Source: Chryseobacterium pennae (GTDB lineage Bacteria; Bacteroidota; Bacteroidia; Flavobacteriales; Weeksellaceae). Taken from it: a stretch of DNA of 64,000 nt. The stretch spans positions 124,001 to 188,000 of the forward strand of contig NZ_QNVT01000003.1 of assembly GCF_003385515.1 (NCBI RefSeq). The letters are read 5' to 3'. Position numbers and translations under genes: made by a program. Below the pieces are notes generated by a model. That model saw nothing but the letters and a program-made list of their open reading frames with translations, did no database searches and was not told where the DNA came from. Below, piece after piece: positions 17,324 through 25,070 of this stretch; position 1 is the first letter of the stretch, and every line of letters starts with the position of its first letter.

Positions 17324-18118
17324 ATGCAGACACAGAAAGCAATAGATCATATTGTGGGCTGGTTAAAAGATTATGCCACAAAAGCCAGAGTAAACGGATA
17401 TGTAATAGGAGTTTCCGGAGGAGTAGATTCCGGAGTGGTTTCTACACTGGCAGCTATGACCGGGCTGAAAACCTTACTGATCGAAATGCCGATCCGTCAG
17501 AAAGCTGATCAGGTAGACAGAGCTAAGGATCATATGAATGACCTGAAATCCAGATTTCCCAATGTGGAAATTATGTCTGTAGATCTAACACCAGCTTTTG
17601 AAGAGCTTTATAAAACTTTTGATGTACATGATGATTTGTACCCAAATGAAAAACTGGCATTTGCCAATACAAGATCCCGTTTGAGAATGCTTACACTCTA
17701 TTATTATGGCCAGCTTAACGGGCTTTTAGTGTGCGGAACCGGAAATAAAGTGGAAGATTTTGGAATTGGGTTTTATACCAAATATGGTGATGGTGGAGTA
17801 GATGTATCTCCGATCGGAGACCTTTATAAAACAGAAGTTTACGCTTTAGCAAAAGGTTTAAACCTTATTAAAAGTATTCAGGAAGCCATCCCTACAGACG
17901 GACTTTGGGATGTAGACCGTACTGATGAGCAGCAGATTGGTGCCACTTATCCTGAGTTGGAAAAAATTCAGAAAGAATACGGAACCAAAACAGCTGAAGA
18001 TTATGAAGGCAGAGACAAAGAAGTATTCCTGATCTTTGACAGAATGCATAAGGCTGCAAAACATAAGATGGACCCTATCCCGGTTTGTGATATTCCTGAA
18101 GACTGGAGAGAATCATAA
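17324..18118 (+). CDS. nadE: Ammonia-dependent NAD(+) synthase
   Basis: A 264-residue enzyme that amidates deamido-NAD with ATP and ammonia, the last step of NAD synthesis. The ATP pyrophosphatase loop is 'SGGVDSG' (residues 31-37). Also visible are 'NTRSRLRMLTLYYYGQ', 'VCGTGNKVEDFGIGFYTKYG' and 'GGVDVSPIGDLYKTEVYALA', standard for NadE. Length and lack of a nitrilase domain mean the free-ammonia form. nadE near gldB is a common order in Flavobacteriia (from general knowledge). Confidence 0.95.
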   Translation: MQTQKAIDHIVGWLKDYATKARVNGYVIGVSGGVDSGVVSTLAAMTGLKTLLIEMPIRQKADQVDRAKDHMNDLKSRFPNVEIMSVDLTPAFEELYKTFDVHDDLYPNEKLAFANTRSRLRMLTLYYYGQLNGLLVCGTGNKVEDFGIGFYTKYGDGGVDVSPIGDLYKTEVYALAKGLNLIKSIQEAIPTDGLWDVDRTDEQQIGATYPELEKIQKEYGTKTAEDYEGRDKEVFLIFDRMHKAAKHKMDPIPVCDIPEDWRES

Positions 18119-18130
18119 ATACGATATACC

Positions 18131-18169
18131 CAGTCTAGTAATGTAATAGATTACCAGTTATTTAGACTG
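18131..18169. promoter_or_regulatory. Nested inverted repeat upstream of the barnase gene
   Basis: CAGTCTA (18131-18137) pairs with TAGACTG (18163-18169), and inside it GTAAT (18138-18142) pairs with ATTAC (18150-18154). No T run follows, so it may be an operator or an RNA hairpin between nadE and the barnase gene. Confidence 0.4.
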
Positions 18170-18197
18170 ATATATTGTAACATTAAACCTTGTTATT

Positions 18198-18713
18198 ATG
18201 AACAGCAGAATAAGAGCCGTATTTTTTATATGTCTGGGCCTTCTTTTCGGAATGTCGGTGATGTATATCTATAATAATTTCATTAAAAGTAAAGATGATT
18301 CATCTTCGGTTAAAACTGAGAATGTAAGCTATGGAAGTGCTTCCACAGAAGATCAGTATACTACCGGAAATTCATCAGCACAGGTTTCTATTGAAAAACT
18401 GACTGAAGAAAAAATGGTGATCAGCTATGTAAAGCAAAACCATAAACTGCCGGATTACTACATCACAAAAAACGAAGCCAGAAAACAGGGCTGGAATCCA
18501 TCAAAAGGAAATCTATGTGAAGTACTTCCCGGAAAAGCTATTGGTGGAGATAAATTTGGAAACAGAGAAGGAAGATTGCCGGATGGAGATAAATATTTTG
18601 AAGCCGATGTCAATTACGATTGTGGCGGAAGAAATGCAGACCGGATCATTTATACTAAAAATGGTGATGTTTATCTTACCAAAAACCATTATAAGAGTTT
18701 TGAAAAGCAGTAA
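18198..18713 (+). CDS. Barnase-family ribonuclease with N-terminal membrane/signal segment
   Basis: A 171-residue protein. Residues 6-27 are hydrophobic (signal peptide or anchor), then a Ser/Thr linker to ~65, then a barnase domain. All key barnase residues are kept: K91 (barnase K27), E135 (E73, general base, in 'FEADVNY'), R145 and R149 (R83, R87) and H164 (H102, general acid, in 'KNHYKSF'). Two cysteines, C107 and C142, fall at barnase positions 43 and 80 and could form a disulfide after export. It should cleave single-stranded RNA, preferring guanosine. A barstar gene lies two genes downstream. Confidence 0.92.
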   Translation: MNSRIRAVFFICLGLLFGMSVMYIYNNFIKSKDDSSSVKTENVSYGSASTEDQYTTGNSSAQVSIEKLTEEKMVISYVKQNHKLPDYYITKNEARKQGWNPSKGNLCEVLPGKAIGGDKFGNREGRLPDGDKYFEADVNYDCGGRNADRIIYTKNGDVYLTKNHYKSFEKQ

Positions 18714-18715
18714 TT

Positions 18716-18749
18716 GTCATTGCGAGGAGCGTAGCGACGAAGCAATGAC
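18716..18749. repeat. Short palindromic repeat (GTCATTGC...GCAATGAC type)
   Basis: Perfect 8 bp ends GTCATTGC and GCAATGAC around GAGGAGCGTAGCGACGAA. This wording belongs to a palindromic repeat seen scattered in many bacterial genomes. It lies just after the barnase stop codon. Confidence 0.75.
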
Positions 18750-18789
18750 CAATATATAATTTGCATTTAAATTAAGATAAGTAGTATTT

Positions 18790-19410
18790 TTGAAAAATAA
18801 TAGTTTTGCTTATTTACTGTTTTTATTTCTGATGTTCTCATGTTCAGAAAAACAAAAGACTGTAAAACAACAGGAACAAAAGGCTGCAATAACCATACTG
18901 ATTCAGCCATTCAGAGATATACCTTCTGAAAAAGTAGGAAAAGTAACTGAGGGAATTAGAAAAGTGTATCCTAATATTAAAGTTCTTGATGCCATAGACT
19001 TTCCTGGAAATGCTTATTATAAGGAGCGAAACCGTTATAGAGCAGATTCAATCATTAAGTTTTTAAGCGCTGAGACAAAGGAAGGTTTTGTTACCATTGG
19101 GCTTACTTCAAAAGACATCAGTGTAACGAAAGGGAATGTAAAGGATTTTGGTGTAATGGGCTTGGGATATAGACCTGGAAAAGCTTGTGTAGCTTCAAAC
19201 TTTAGGTTGAACAAGATCAATTCGGATGAACAGTTTTATAAGATTGCCATTCATGAACTTGGACATACACAGGGATTGCCACATTGCCCGGAAAAAATGT
19301 GTTTTATGAGAGATGCGGAAGGTAAAAACCCTACCAATGAAGAAACAGATTTTTGTAAAAAATGCAAAACTTTTTTAATCAGTAAAAATTGGAAATTTAG
19401 TTCAATATGA
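18790..19410 (+). CDS. Archaemetzincin-family metallopeptidase, lipoprotein
   Basis: A 206-residue lipoprotein (lipobox 'LFLMFSC', Cys18). The zinc site is the extended archaemetzincin motif 'HELGHTQGLPHC' (155-166), followed by the structural zinc cysteines C171, C189 and C192 ('CFM', 'CKKC'), with the 'CFM' Met-turn. Archaemetzincins are poorly understood aminopeptidase-like zinc enzymes. The start must be TTG at 18790: no ATG precedes the lipobox in frame. That TTG also ends a TATTTTTG box. The gene overlaps the barstar start by 4 bp (ATGA), so translation of the two is coupled. Confidence 0.85.
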   Translation: MKNNSFAYLLFLFLMFSCSEKQKTVKQQEQKAAITILIQPFRDIPSEKVGKVTEGIRKVYPNIKVLDAIDFPGNAYYKERNRYRADSIIKFLSAETKEGFVTIGLTSKDISVTKGNVKDFGVMGLGYRPGKACVASNFRLNKINSDEQFYKIAIHELGHTQGLPHCPEKMCFMRDAEGKNPTNEETDFCKKCKTFLISKNWKFSSI

Positions 19411-19715
19411 AGACAGTATATATAGATTTTACAGACATAGGCGATTACGAGGATTTTTATGCTCAGCTGAAAGAGAAAATTCAGCTTCCTGAGCATTTCG
19501 GAGATAACCTTGATGCGCTTTTCGATACCATTACCGGCAGCCTTGAAATGCCGCTTCACTTTGAATTCGTGAATATGACAGTAGATCAGCTTGAAATCTT
19601 TGAAGATCTTTTAACAACATTAGAAGATGCGGAAGAAGAAGTGGAAGATTTCACTTTCAGCTACTACCTGGAGCAGTATGAAGATGACGAAGACGAAGAG
19701 GAAACAGAAGACTAA
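19407..19715 (+). CDS. Barstar-family ribonuclease inhibitor
   Basis: A 102-residue cytoplasmic protein with the barstar fold: 'YEDFYAQLKEKIQLPEHFG' then 'DNLDALFD', which keeps the two barnase-contacting acids (D36 and D40, barstar D35 and D39); barstar W38 is Phe here. The C-terminus is extremely acidic ('EDDEDEEETED'). It should bind and block the RNase encoded by the first gene of this group, protecting the producer. Start ATG lies inside the archaemetzincin stop (ATGA). A terminator follows at 19734. Confidence 0.9.
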   Translation: MKTVYIDFTDIGDYEDFYAQLKEKIQLPEHFGDNLDALFDTITGSLEMPLHFEFVNMTVDQLEIFEDLLTTLEDAEEEVEDFTFSYYLEQYEDDEDEEETED

Positions 19716-19733
19716 TTGGTAATGTAAAAAATA

Positions 19734-19767
19734 AAGGTTGTTTTAGAAATAAGACAACCTTTTTATT
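19734..19767 (+). terminator. Rho-independent terminator of the barstar gene
   Basis: AAGGTTGT (19734-19741) pairs with ACAACCTT (19754-19761), followed by TTTTATTTT. Confidence 0.8.
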
Positions 19768-19850
19768 TTCTAATAATTTTTAAAGATCTGCTTAATCAGC
19801 AAAATATTCGAGAGCTTAAAAACTCCACAAAGAATATTTTTCTCGCAGAT

Positions 19851-20145
19851 GTTGGAAAAAACAAGGGCGCAAAGTTTTTAAATCATTATGCTGTTTTTAA
19901 GGCGCTAGAAAATCAAAGATTTTCAGCAAACGTATATTTTTAGGAATAATATCTATGTGTTTACGCAGTTAAAAAAATTAAACTACATAGACACATAGTT
20001 TTCAGGCGACATATCATTTATGAATTATTTTATTAGTGGATTCATGGTTATATGAATACAAGTATAATTGTATTAAATTTTATCGTAGATAAAATCTTAG
20101 CGCCTTAAAAACATTGCATTTAGAGAATCATTTGCGCCTTCCAAC
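19851..20145. repeat. Long imperfect inverted-repeat element (MITE-like) in a gene-free stretch
   Basis: This ~295 bp stretch starts with GTTGGAA (19851) and ends with TTCCAAC (20139-20145). Inside, GGCGCAAA (19866) faces TTTGCGCC, and TGTTTTTAAGGCGCT (19892-19906) is the exact reverse complement of AGCGCCTTAAAAACA (20099-20113). No plausible coding frame lies within. A 41 bp piece (20069-20109) recurs at 52102-52142 with three mismatches. Confidence 0.7.
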
Positions 20146-20155
20146 TTGACTATCC

Positions 20156-20185
20156 AAATAAAAAACCAACAGAAGTTCTGTTGGT
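20156..20185 (-). terminator. Rho-independent terminator, minus strand
   Basis: ACCAACAGA (20165-20173) pairs with TCTGTTGGT (20177-20185); on the minus strand it is followed by a run of T. It probably ends the cytidine deaminase transcript, 110 bp after its stop codon. Confidence 0.65.
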
Positions 20186-20294
20186 CTAATCATATAAGAC
20201 TTACCATAAAATGTAAGTCCATATTATTTTTAATATTACAGCAAAAGCTGAATATCTAATTTAAAATCATGTATTGCAATTCTACAAGTTCGTT

Positions 20295-20777
20295 TTATAG
20301 AAACGTCGCATCAAAATAGAAAGGCAACAAATCCTTCACTGCATGAACTTTCACAACCTCCTCATTCATGCTTGAAAAGTAAAGATCAATGTTCTCATTT
20401 TGCTTGGTTTCGTATTCTATCAAACTCTGACGGCAAGCTCCACAAGGTGGGATTGGTGGGTTTTTCTCATGAAACTCTTTAGGGCCACCCACAACGAAGA
20501 TCTTTTTTACCTTCACATCAGGAAAGTTGGCCGCTACCCAGAAAAGAGTAGTTCTCTCTGCACAAAGTCCTGATGGGAAGGCTGCATTTTCCTGGTTATT
20601 TCCGGAGTATATTTCTCCGTTTTCAAGCAACACAGCACATCCTACAAAAAATTGTGAATAGGGTGCATAAGCTTTTGCGCGGGCCTCCTTGGCTCTTTCA
20701 AATAATTGTTTTTCTATATCGCTCAGTTCGCTGCTATTTTTAAAATATTCGTAACTGATCTGTATGTCTTTTTTCAT
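20295..20777 (-). CDS. cdd: Cytidine deaminase
   Basis: A 160-residue zinc enzyme that converts (deoxy)cytidine to (deoxy)uridine in pyrimidine salvage. The zinc and catalytic motifs are 'CAERTTLF' (Cys ligand and catalytic Glu) and 'PPCGACRQSLIEY' (two Cys ligands). Also visible are 'AYAPYSQFFVGCAVLLENG' and 'GNNQENAAFPSGLCAER', standard for the homotetrameric class. Length is slightly above the usual ~130-140 because of an N-terminal helix. Its terminator lies at 20156-20185. Confidence 0.93.
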   Translation of the reverse strand: MKKDIQISYEYFKNSSELSDIEKQLFERAKEARAKAYAPYSQFFVGCAVLLENGEIYSGNNQENAAFPSGLCAERTTLFWVAANFPDVKVKKIFVVGGPKEFHEKNPPIPPCGACRQSLIEYETKQNENIDLYFSSMNEEVVKVHAVKDLLPFYFDATFL

Positions 20778-20876
20778 ATATTGTAGACTAAAAAAGGGGG
20801 GTAAAATTAGCTTTTTTTAATGAGGTGGGCAATATTTATTCTTCTGATAGAAATTTGAATTTTTTAAGACGACAAA

Positions 20877-21929
20877 ATGTTATATACTCCAATACAATTC
20901 AGAAATATAGAGTTGAAAAATCGCTGGGTAATGTCTCCCATGTGTATGTATTCATGTGAAAACGGAATGGCCAATGACTTCCATTTTGTGCATTACGGAA
21001 GCAGGGCACAGGGAGGAACCGGTTTGCTTGTGGTGGAAGCTACAGGAATAGAACCAAGAGGACGAATTACCAATCACTGTATGGGCATCTGGAATGATGA
21101 ACAAGCAGAAAAACTACAAAAAATTGTAGAATTTGTTCATCAAAACTCAGACAGCAAGATCGGAATTCAACTGGCTCACGCAGGACGAAAAGGTTCCACT
21201 TGGAATAATCTGCAGATCCCGATGGAAGAAGGTTGGGAAACTATAGCACCAAGTTCTATTCCTTATCATCCGTCAGAGAGAATTCCGCATGCTTTGAGTA
21301 CTGATGAGGTAAAAGAGCAGGTTCGGAATTTTAAAAACGCTGCACAAAGAGCTGTAAAAGCTGGTTTTGATGTCATTGAAATTCACGGAGCGCATGGATA
21401 TCTTATCCATCAGTTTCTGTCACCATTGTCCAATGTCAGGACCGATGAATATGGGGGAAGCTTTGAAAACAGAACCCGTTTTCTTATTGAAATTGTAGAT
21501 GCTATCAATGAAGAGCTGAACGAAAATACAGCCCTTTTTGTAAGAATTTCCGGTACAGAATATGCTGAGAATGGTTGGGATATTCAGGATAGTGTTGCGC
21601 TGGCAAAAATTTTAAAAGAGCATTCTGTTGATCTGGTAGATGTTTCAAGTGGTGGAAATATCCATGGAGCAAAAATTTCAGTTTTCAATAGCTATCAGGT
21701 TCCTTTTTCTTCTCAGATCAGAAGTGAAGCTGGTGTGAAAACTGGAGCTGTAGGCTTAATTACAAAAACAGAACAGGCCGAGGGAATTCTTCAGAATGGG
21801 GAAGCAGATTTGATTTTTGTAGCCAGGGAAATATTAAGAAATCCATATCTTGCCGTTCAGGGAAGTTTTGAAATGAAAGAAGATTGTTTCTTCCCACATC
21901 AATATACCAGAGCCAAAATCTCTTCATAA
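20877..21929 (+). CDS. NADH:flavin oxidoreductase, Old Yellow Enzyme family (YqjM/NamA-like)
   Basis: A 350-residue FMN-dependent TIM-barrel ene-reductase. Visible motifs: 'MSPMCMYSCENGMANDFH' (with the YqjM-type Cys), 'QLAHAGRKGS' (substrate/FMN His), 'EIHGAHGYLIHQFLSPLSN', 'NVRTDEYGGSFENRTRF' and 'DLIFVAREILRNPY'. Such enzymes reduce activated double bonds using NAD(P)H and may act in oxidative or electrophile stress. The natural substrate is not known. A DUF2752 gene starts 30 bp downstream. Confidence 0.92.
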   Translation: MLYTPIQFRNIELKNRWVMSPMCMYSCENGMANDFHFVHYGSRAQGGTGLLVVEATGIEPRGRITNHCMGIWNDEQAEKLQKIVEFVHQNSDSKIGIQLAHAGRKGSTWNNLQIPMEEGWETIAPSSIPYHPSERIPHALSTDEVKEQVRNFKNAAQRAVKAGFDVIEIHGAHGYLIHQFLSPLSNVRTDEYGGSFENRTRFLIEIVDAINEELNENTALFVRISGTEYAENGWDIQDSVALAKILKEHSVDLVDVSSGGNIHGAKISVFNSYQVPFSSQIRSEAGVKTGAVGLITKTEQAEGILQNGEADLIFVAREILRNPYLAVQGSFEMKEDCFFPHQYTRAKISS

Positions 21930-21959
21930 TAATATCAGAACATCTTAGTTCTTAAGGAA

Positions 21960-22238
21960 ATGAATATAGAAGACTTTATGCTGACCTGCCCGAGTAAGAA
22001 ATTTCTGGGAGTGGAATGCCTGGGATGCGGTGCTCAGCGTGCTATTGTTCTGGTCTTTGAAGGTAGATTTTCAGAAGCGTTTAAAATGTATCCGGCCGTA
22101 TATACAGTATTGCTGTTTTTTTTTATGCTTGGATTAAGCTTTATAGATAGAAAGAGAAAGTACTCTTCTGTTCTTATGACACTAGTTGTGATCAATCTTG
22201 TGATAATGGTTGTTTCTTATGTTTATAAACATTTTTAA
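21960..22238 (+). CDS. DUF2752 small membrane protein
   Basis: A 92-residue protein with the DUF2752 hallmark 'CLGCGAQRAIVLVFEGRFSEA' at 19-39 (C-x-x-C-G-x-x-R), then two transmembrane helices (about 46-62 and 69-88). Family function is unknown; the cysteine pair hints at metal or redox chemistry. It follows the OYE gene on the same strand. Confidence 0.82.
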   Translation: MNIEDFMLTCPSKKFLGVECLGCGAQRAIVLVFEGRFSEAFKMYPAVYTVLLFFFMLGLSFIDRKRKYSSVLMTLVVINLVIMVVSYVYKHF

Positions 22239-22349
22239 TTATATGTTTTAAAATATTAAATATTAAAGCTATTTTTTGAGTTTTATATAATTCTGAAAAG
22301 TCTAAAGTCGTAGAACTACTACAATTTTTGAAACTCTTGTCTGAAAACT

Positions 22350-22379
22350 TTTGAGATTAGAACGTGAAGTCTATCTTTG
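22350..22379 (+). promoter_or_regulatory. Promoter of hcp
   Basis: TTTG (22350-22353), an 18 bp spacer, then TATCTTTG (22372-22379), a full match to the Bacteroidota consensus. The leader before the hcp ATG is about 45-50 nt. Confidence 0.75.
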
Positions 22380-22431
22380 TTATGAGAAATCCTTTAAACA
22401 GGGCTATCGTTAATGATTTAAATTTAAGAAT

Positions 22432-22836
22432 ATGGCAGGAAATTCAAGAGGAATCTTAAAATTCAATGGAGGTGAAGGTCAGAAGTTATTAAAACTTAAT
22501 TACAGCGTTTCAAGAGCAACAGATGTTTCAGGACGTGTAGCATCAGATCCGTCTAATGCACTGATTAAAGTAACTATTGAAGCAACAGAAAAATCTGATG
22601 TTTTGGAAAGTTTACTCAACAGTAAATATAAGCCTACAACAGGAGAAATTAATTTCAACAAATCTCATGAAGAAGGTACATTAATCAACCTGAAGTGGGA
22701 GAACGGATACGTAATCCAACACGAAGTAGATTTTGATGCAATAGACAGCAATAATATGCTGATCAGCTTTGTGATAAGTGCTGAAACCATTACTTATGGT
22801 AATTCTGAATATGCAGGACTTTGGCCAAACAGCTAA
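22432..22836 (+). CDS. hcp: Type VI secretion system tube protein Hcp (TssD, T6SS-iii type)
   Basis: A 134-residue protein that forms the stacked hexameric inner tube of the T6SS and is expelled with the spike. The start 'GNSRGILKFNGGEGQKLLKLNYSV' and 'GEINFNKSHEEGTLINLKWENGYV' fit the TssD family of Bacteroidota T6SS-iii, as does the length. It has its own strong promoter and is followed by a terminator before vgrG, which would give a surplus of Hcp over VgrG as the machine requires. No core T6SS genes lie in this window. Confidence 0.88.
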   Translation: MAGNSRGILKFNGGEGQKLLKLNYSVSRATDVSGRVASDPSNALIKVTIEATEKSDVLESLLNSKYKPTTGEINFNKSHEEGTLINLKWENGYVIQHEVDFDAIDSNNMLISFVISAETITYGNSEYAGLWPNS

Positions 22837-22856
22837 GTCTCTGTTATTTAAAAAAT

Positions 22857-22888
22857 AAAAAGACTGTCTTCATAAGACGGTCTTTTTT
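22857..22888 (+). terminator. Terminator between hcp and vgrG
   Basis: AGACTGTCTT (22861-22870) and AAGACGGTCT (22874-22883) form a stem followed by six T. Incomplete stopping would let less transcript reach vgrG. Confidence 0.75.
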
Positions 22889-22969
22889 ACCTTATTAAAA
22901 CCATATTCTGACAGGAACCTTAAATTCCCGTCTCACTAAACACTATTTAAAAACAAATCACAGCAAAAT

Positions 22970-24898
22970 ATGTCAAGCACACCTGGAATATCCAATGCCT
23001 CATTCCGTCCTACACAGAATGCGGATGGTATATCTGAAAATCATCATACAGGTATTAATCGTCTGGTAAAGCTTTCCATTGTTATAGAAGGAAAGATTAT
23101 CAAATACTATAAACATTTCAAACTTAAACAAAGTACAAAAAGGCATCATGAGTTTACGTTGACCTTAGCCCATGATACCCTGGAAGAAAAGCAAACCCAT
23201 TCACTGGAAGATGCTAATAAATTCCTTGGGAAACGTCTTACTGCTATTATTTCATACAAAGATATAGACAACAGCCCTGAAAGAACATTCGTAGGAGTGA
23301 TCACCGGAGTAGGATTCAGCCAGGAAAAAATGAGTCTGGGAAATATTGTACTTACGGGTAGCAGCCCCACGGTTCTGTTGGATGGTGCTCCGCATATTCA
23401 GAGTTTTGGCGGAAACCAACCTGTCAATATGGGGATCATTGCAGAAGATGTCATTAAACAGGGAATGGATAAAAGCCGTTTCGATATCAGGATAGATGCG
23501 AATAATTTTTCACAGATTATCTACAGCAGCCAATATGATGAAACCCATTACAATTATCTGGCAAGAATGGCAGAAGCTTATGGCGAACAGTTCTATTATG
23601 ACGGTGAAGTACTGCATTTCGGAAAACTTCCGCCCCAGAATAAAGCTATTACCCTGACGTATGGCAGCAGTGCCCACGATATAAAAGTGGAATTAAAAGC
23701 GGTTCACACCAAACCAAAATTCTACGGTTATAACAGTAATAAAAATGAAAAACTGATTTCAGGTACTACTCCCATCAAACATGTTGGAGACCTTGCTAAA
23801 ACAGCATACAGTCATAACGATTCAATTTATAAAACACCGGCACTGCAAATGGCTCCGATCAAAGCAACCACGCACCTGGATGTTGAATATTCACAGAAAA
23901 GTGCTTCCGGAAGTGAGGCCGTGAATGTTTTTACCATTTCAGGAAATACAACAGTGCCTTTCCTGCATCCCGGTTGTGTGGCTGATGTACAGATGCGTAA
24001 ACCGGATTCAAATGAGACTTCCTACTTTACGAGAATCATGATTACAGAAGCAGAGCATGAAATTGACACAATTGGTCATTATCAGGGAAGCTTCGTAGGA
24101 ATTGCTGCCGATACAGGATTTTTACCAAGGCCGGAGTATATGGTGCCAAAGGCAGAACCACAGACGGCAACTGTAATCTCCAATATTGATCCGGAAGGAC
24201 AGGGAAGGGTACAGGTAAGGTTCGACTGGCAGACCAATGATACTACTCATTTTATCCGTATGATGAGCCCGGATGCAGGGGGAACCGACCAGATATCTCA
24301 AAACAGAGGATATGTGGCAATTCCTGAAGTAGGCGATCAGGTGATGGTGAATTTTGTTCACAGTCATCCGGACAGACCTTTTGTGATGGGAGGAATGTTT
24401 CATGGTGGAGTCGCTTTGGGAGGTGGTATCAATAATCATTTAAAATCTATACAAACCAGAAGCGGAATCAGAATTTTACTGAATGATGATGAAGGGAGCG
24501 TAACCATCCTGGATCCAAGCGGAAACAGCTATTTCATGGATGGAAAAGGGAATATCAATATGAAAGCTCCTAAAAATTTCACTTTAAATGCAGGAGAGAA
24601 TATTAATATTACCGCAGGAAAAGAAATTTCCATTGATGCAGGGGCAAGCATTACCAGTACAGCTAATGAAGACATCAATTCTACAGCCGGAAAAGATATT
24701 ATGCAGACGGCATCCGGGGATATCAGAGAATCTTCAGATACAAGAACCGAACTTGTAGATAAGGAATTCAAAAGAGAATCCGAAACTTCTCACGAAATAG
24801 CAGGTGAAATTTCCATGTTTAGCGAGGTAGAAAATATGACTATGCAGAGCGGAAAAATAGTGGAATTCAACAGTGCTGAGAAATCTAAACTTTTCTGA
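22970..24898 (+). CDS. vgrG: Type VI secretion system spike protein VgrG
   Basis: A 642-residue VgrG. Residues ~35-380 cover the gp27-like base ('HHEFTLTLAHDTLEEKQTHS', 'YDETHYNYLARMAEAYGEQF'). The gp5 OB-fold starts near 400 ('ATVISNIDPEGQGRVQVRF') with 'DQISQNRGYVAIPEVGDQVM' and 'HPDRPFVMGGMFHGG'. From ~500 a repetitive beta-helix needle follows, with repeats such as 'NITAGKEISIDAGASI'. It forms the trimeric puncturing tip and carries effectors out of the cell. No extra catalytic domain is fused to it. The gene opens the effector-immunity cluster and is followed after 1 bp by a 56-residue protein. Confidence 0.93.
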   Translation: MSSTPGISNASFRPTQNADGISENHHTGINRLVKLSIVIEGKIIKYYKHFKLKQSTKRHHEFTLTLAHDTLEEKQTHSLEDANKFLGKRLTAIISYKDIDNSPERTFVGVITGVGFSQEKMSLGNIVLTGSSPTVLLDGAPHIQSFGGNQPVNMGIIAEDVIKQGMDKSRFDIRIDANNFSQIIYSSQYDETHYNYLARMAEAYGEQFYYDGEVLHFGKLPPQNKAITLTYGSSAHDIKVELKAVHTKPKFYGYNSNKNEKLISGTTPIKHVGDLAKTAYSHNDSIYKTPALQMAPIKATTHLDVEYSQKSASGSEAVNVFTISGNTTVPFLHPGCVADVQMRKPDSNETSYFTRIMITEAEHEIDTIGHYQGSFVGIAADTGFLPRPEYMVPKAEPQTATVISNIDPEGQGRVQVRFDWQTNDTTHFIRMMSPDAGGTDQISQNRGYVAIPEVGDQVMVNFVHSHPDRPFVMGGMFHGGVALGGGINNHLKSIQTRSGIRILLNDDEGSVTILDPSGNSYFMDGKGNINMKAPKNFTLNAGENINITAGKEISIDAGASITSTANEDINSTAGKDIMQTASGDIRESSDTRTELVDKEFKRESETSHEIAGEISMFSEVENMTMQSGKIVEFNSAEKSKLF

Positions 24899-24899
24899 T

Positions 24900-25070
24900 A
24901 TGGCAATTATCAAGACGGCAACCAATATTCATATAAAAGTAAAAGACTCTTATCACCTGAATGTTGGAAATAAAGTGGAAAAGATGGCTAAGAAAATTAA
25001 TGTTGAGGCACAGCGGGAAAACCTTATTTTAGCGAGTAACAAGAAGATTGTGTCTCATGGTAATAAATAA
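24900..25070 (+). CDS. 56-residue protein downstream of VgrG, needle-like
   Basis: Starts with ATG at 24900, 1 bp after the vgrG stop; the frame from 24873 would overlap vgrG and is not preferred. The sequence 'TATNIHIKVKDSYHLNVGNK' and 'VEKMAKKINVEAQRENLILA' has the same alternating pattern as the VgrG beta-helix, so it may add to or shadow the needle tip. No known family recognised. Its end overlaps the start of the next gene by 14 bp. Confidence 0.6.
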   Translation: MAIIKTATNIHIKVKDSYHLNVGNKVEKMAKKINVEAQRENLILASNKKIVSHGNK

